A stretch of 5,597 nt of DNA. Source: Methanosarcina sp. Its GTDB lineage: Archaea > Halobacteriota > Methanosarcinia > Methanosarcinales > Methanosarcinaceae. Under the pieces are notes generated by a model that was not told the DNA's origin, did no database searches, and saw only the letters and a list, made by a program, of their open reading frames with translations. Below, piece by piece: positions 5,597 through 5,597 of this stretch. Made by a program: the position numbers and the translations under genes. The stretch is taken from NCBI GenBank assembly GCA_017883485.1, contig JADGNM010000192.1, positions 1-5,597 of the forward strand, written 5' to 3'. Every line of letters starts with the position of its first letter. The stretch's first letter is position 1.

Positions 5597-5597
5597 G

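Overview
This window looks like chromosomal DNA of a methanogenic archaeon, most likely Methanosarcina or a close relative. The grounds are the protein sequences as I recognise them, AT-rich intergenic DNA with TTTATATA-type TATA boxes, archaeal-style Shine-Dalgarno sequences (AAGGTGG, GGTGAT) and T-rich tracts where bacterial hairpin terminators might be expected. The genus is inferred from recognition, not from a search.

Layout. Positions 1-274 hold no convincing gene, but carry a candidate promoter with a 21-bp dyad. They are followed by pstC (275-1165) and pstA (1167-2090), the two membrane subunits of the high-affinity phosphate ABC transporter, only 1 bp apart. A 339-bp non-coding gap (2091-2429) with a tandem repeat and a TTTATATA box separates them from pstB (2430-3224, the ATPase). 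phoU (3232-3883) follows 7 bp after pstB, but is broken by a one-base frameshift near 3664. A 148-bp spacer with T-rich tracts, then a palindrome and TATA box, leads to pyrC (4032-5420, dihydroorotase of pyrimidine synthesis). The last 177 bp contain three 17-bp tandem repeats, an imperfect palindrome and perhaps the tail of a minus-strand gene.

How the genes work together. PstC and PstA form the membrane channel, PstB drives it with ATP, and PhoU normally restrains uptake or signals phosphate status. The phosphate-binding protein PstS is not in the window. The pst genes appear to form two transcription units, pstCA and pstB-phoU, whose putative promoters share an ATGAC...AGT...GTTAT element just upstream of the TATA box. 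This suggests co-regulation by phosphate but is unproven. pyrC appears to be an independent unit.

I found no evidence for a wholly new system. The items most worth a second look are the phoU frameshift, the shared promoter element, the 17-bp repeat array, and a glutamate where many dihydroorotases have the carboxylated metal-bridging lysine.
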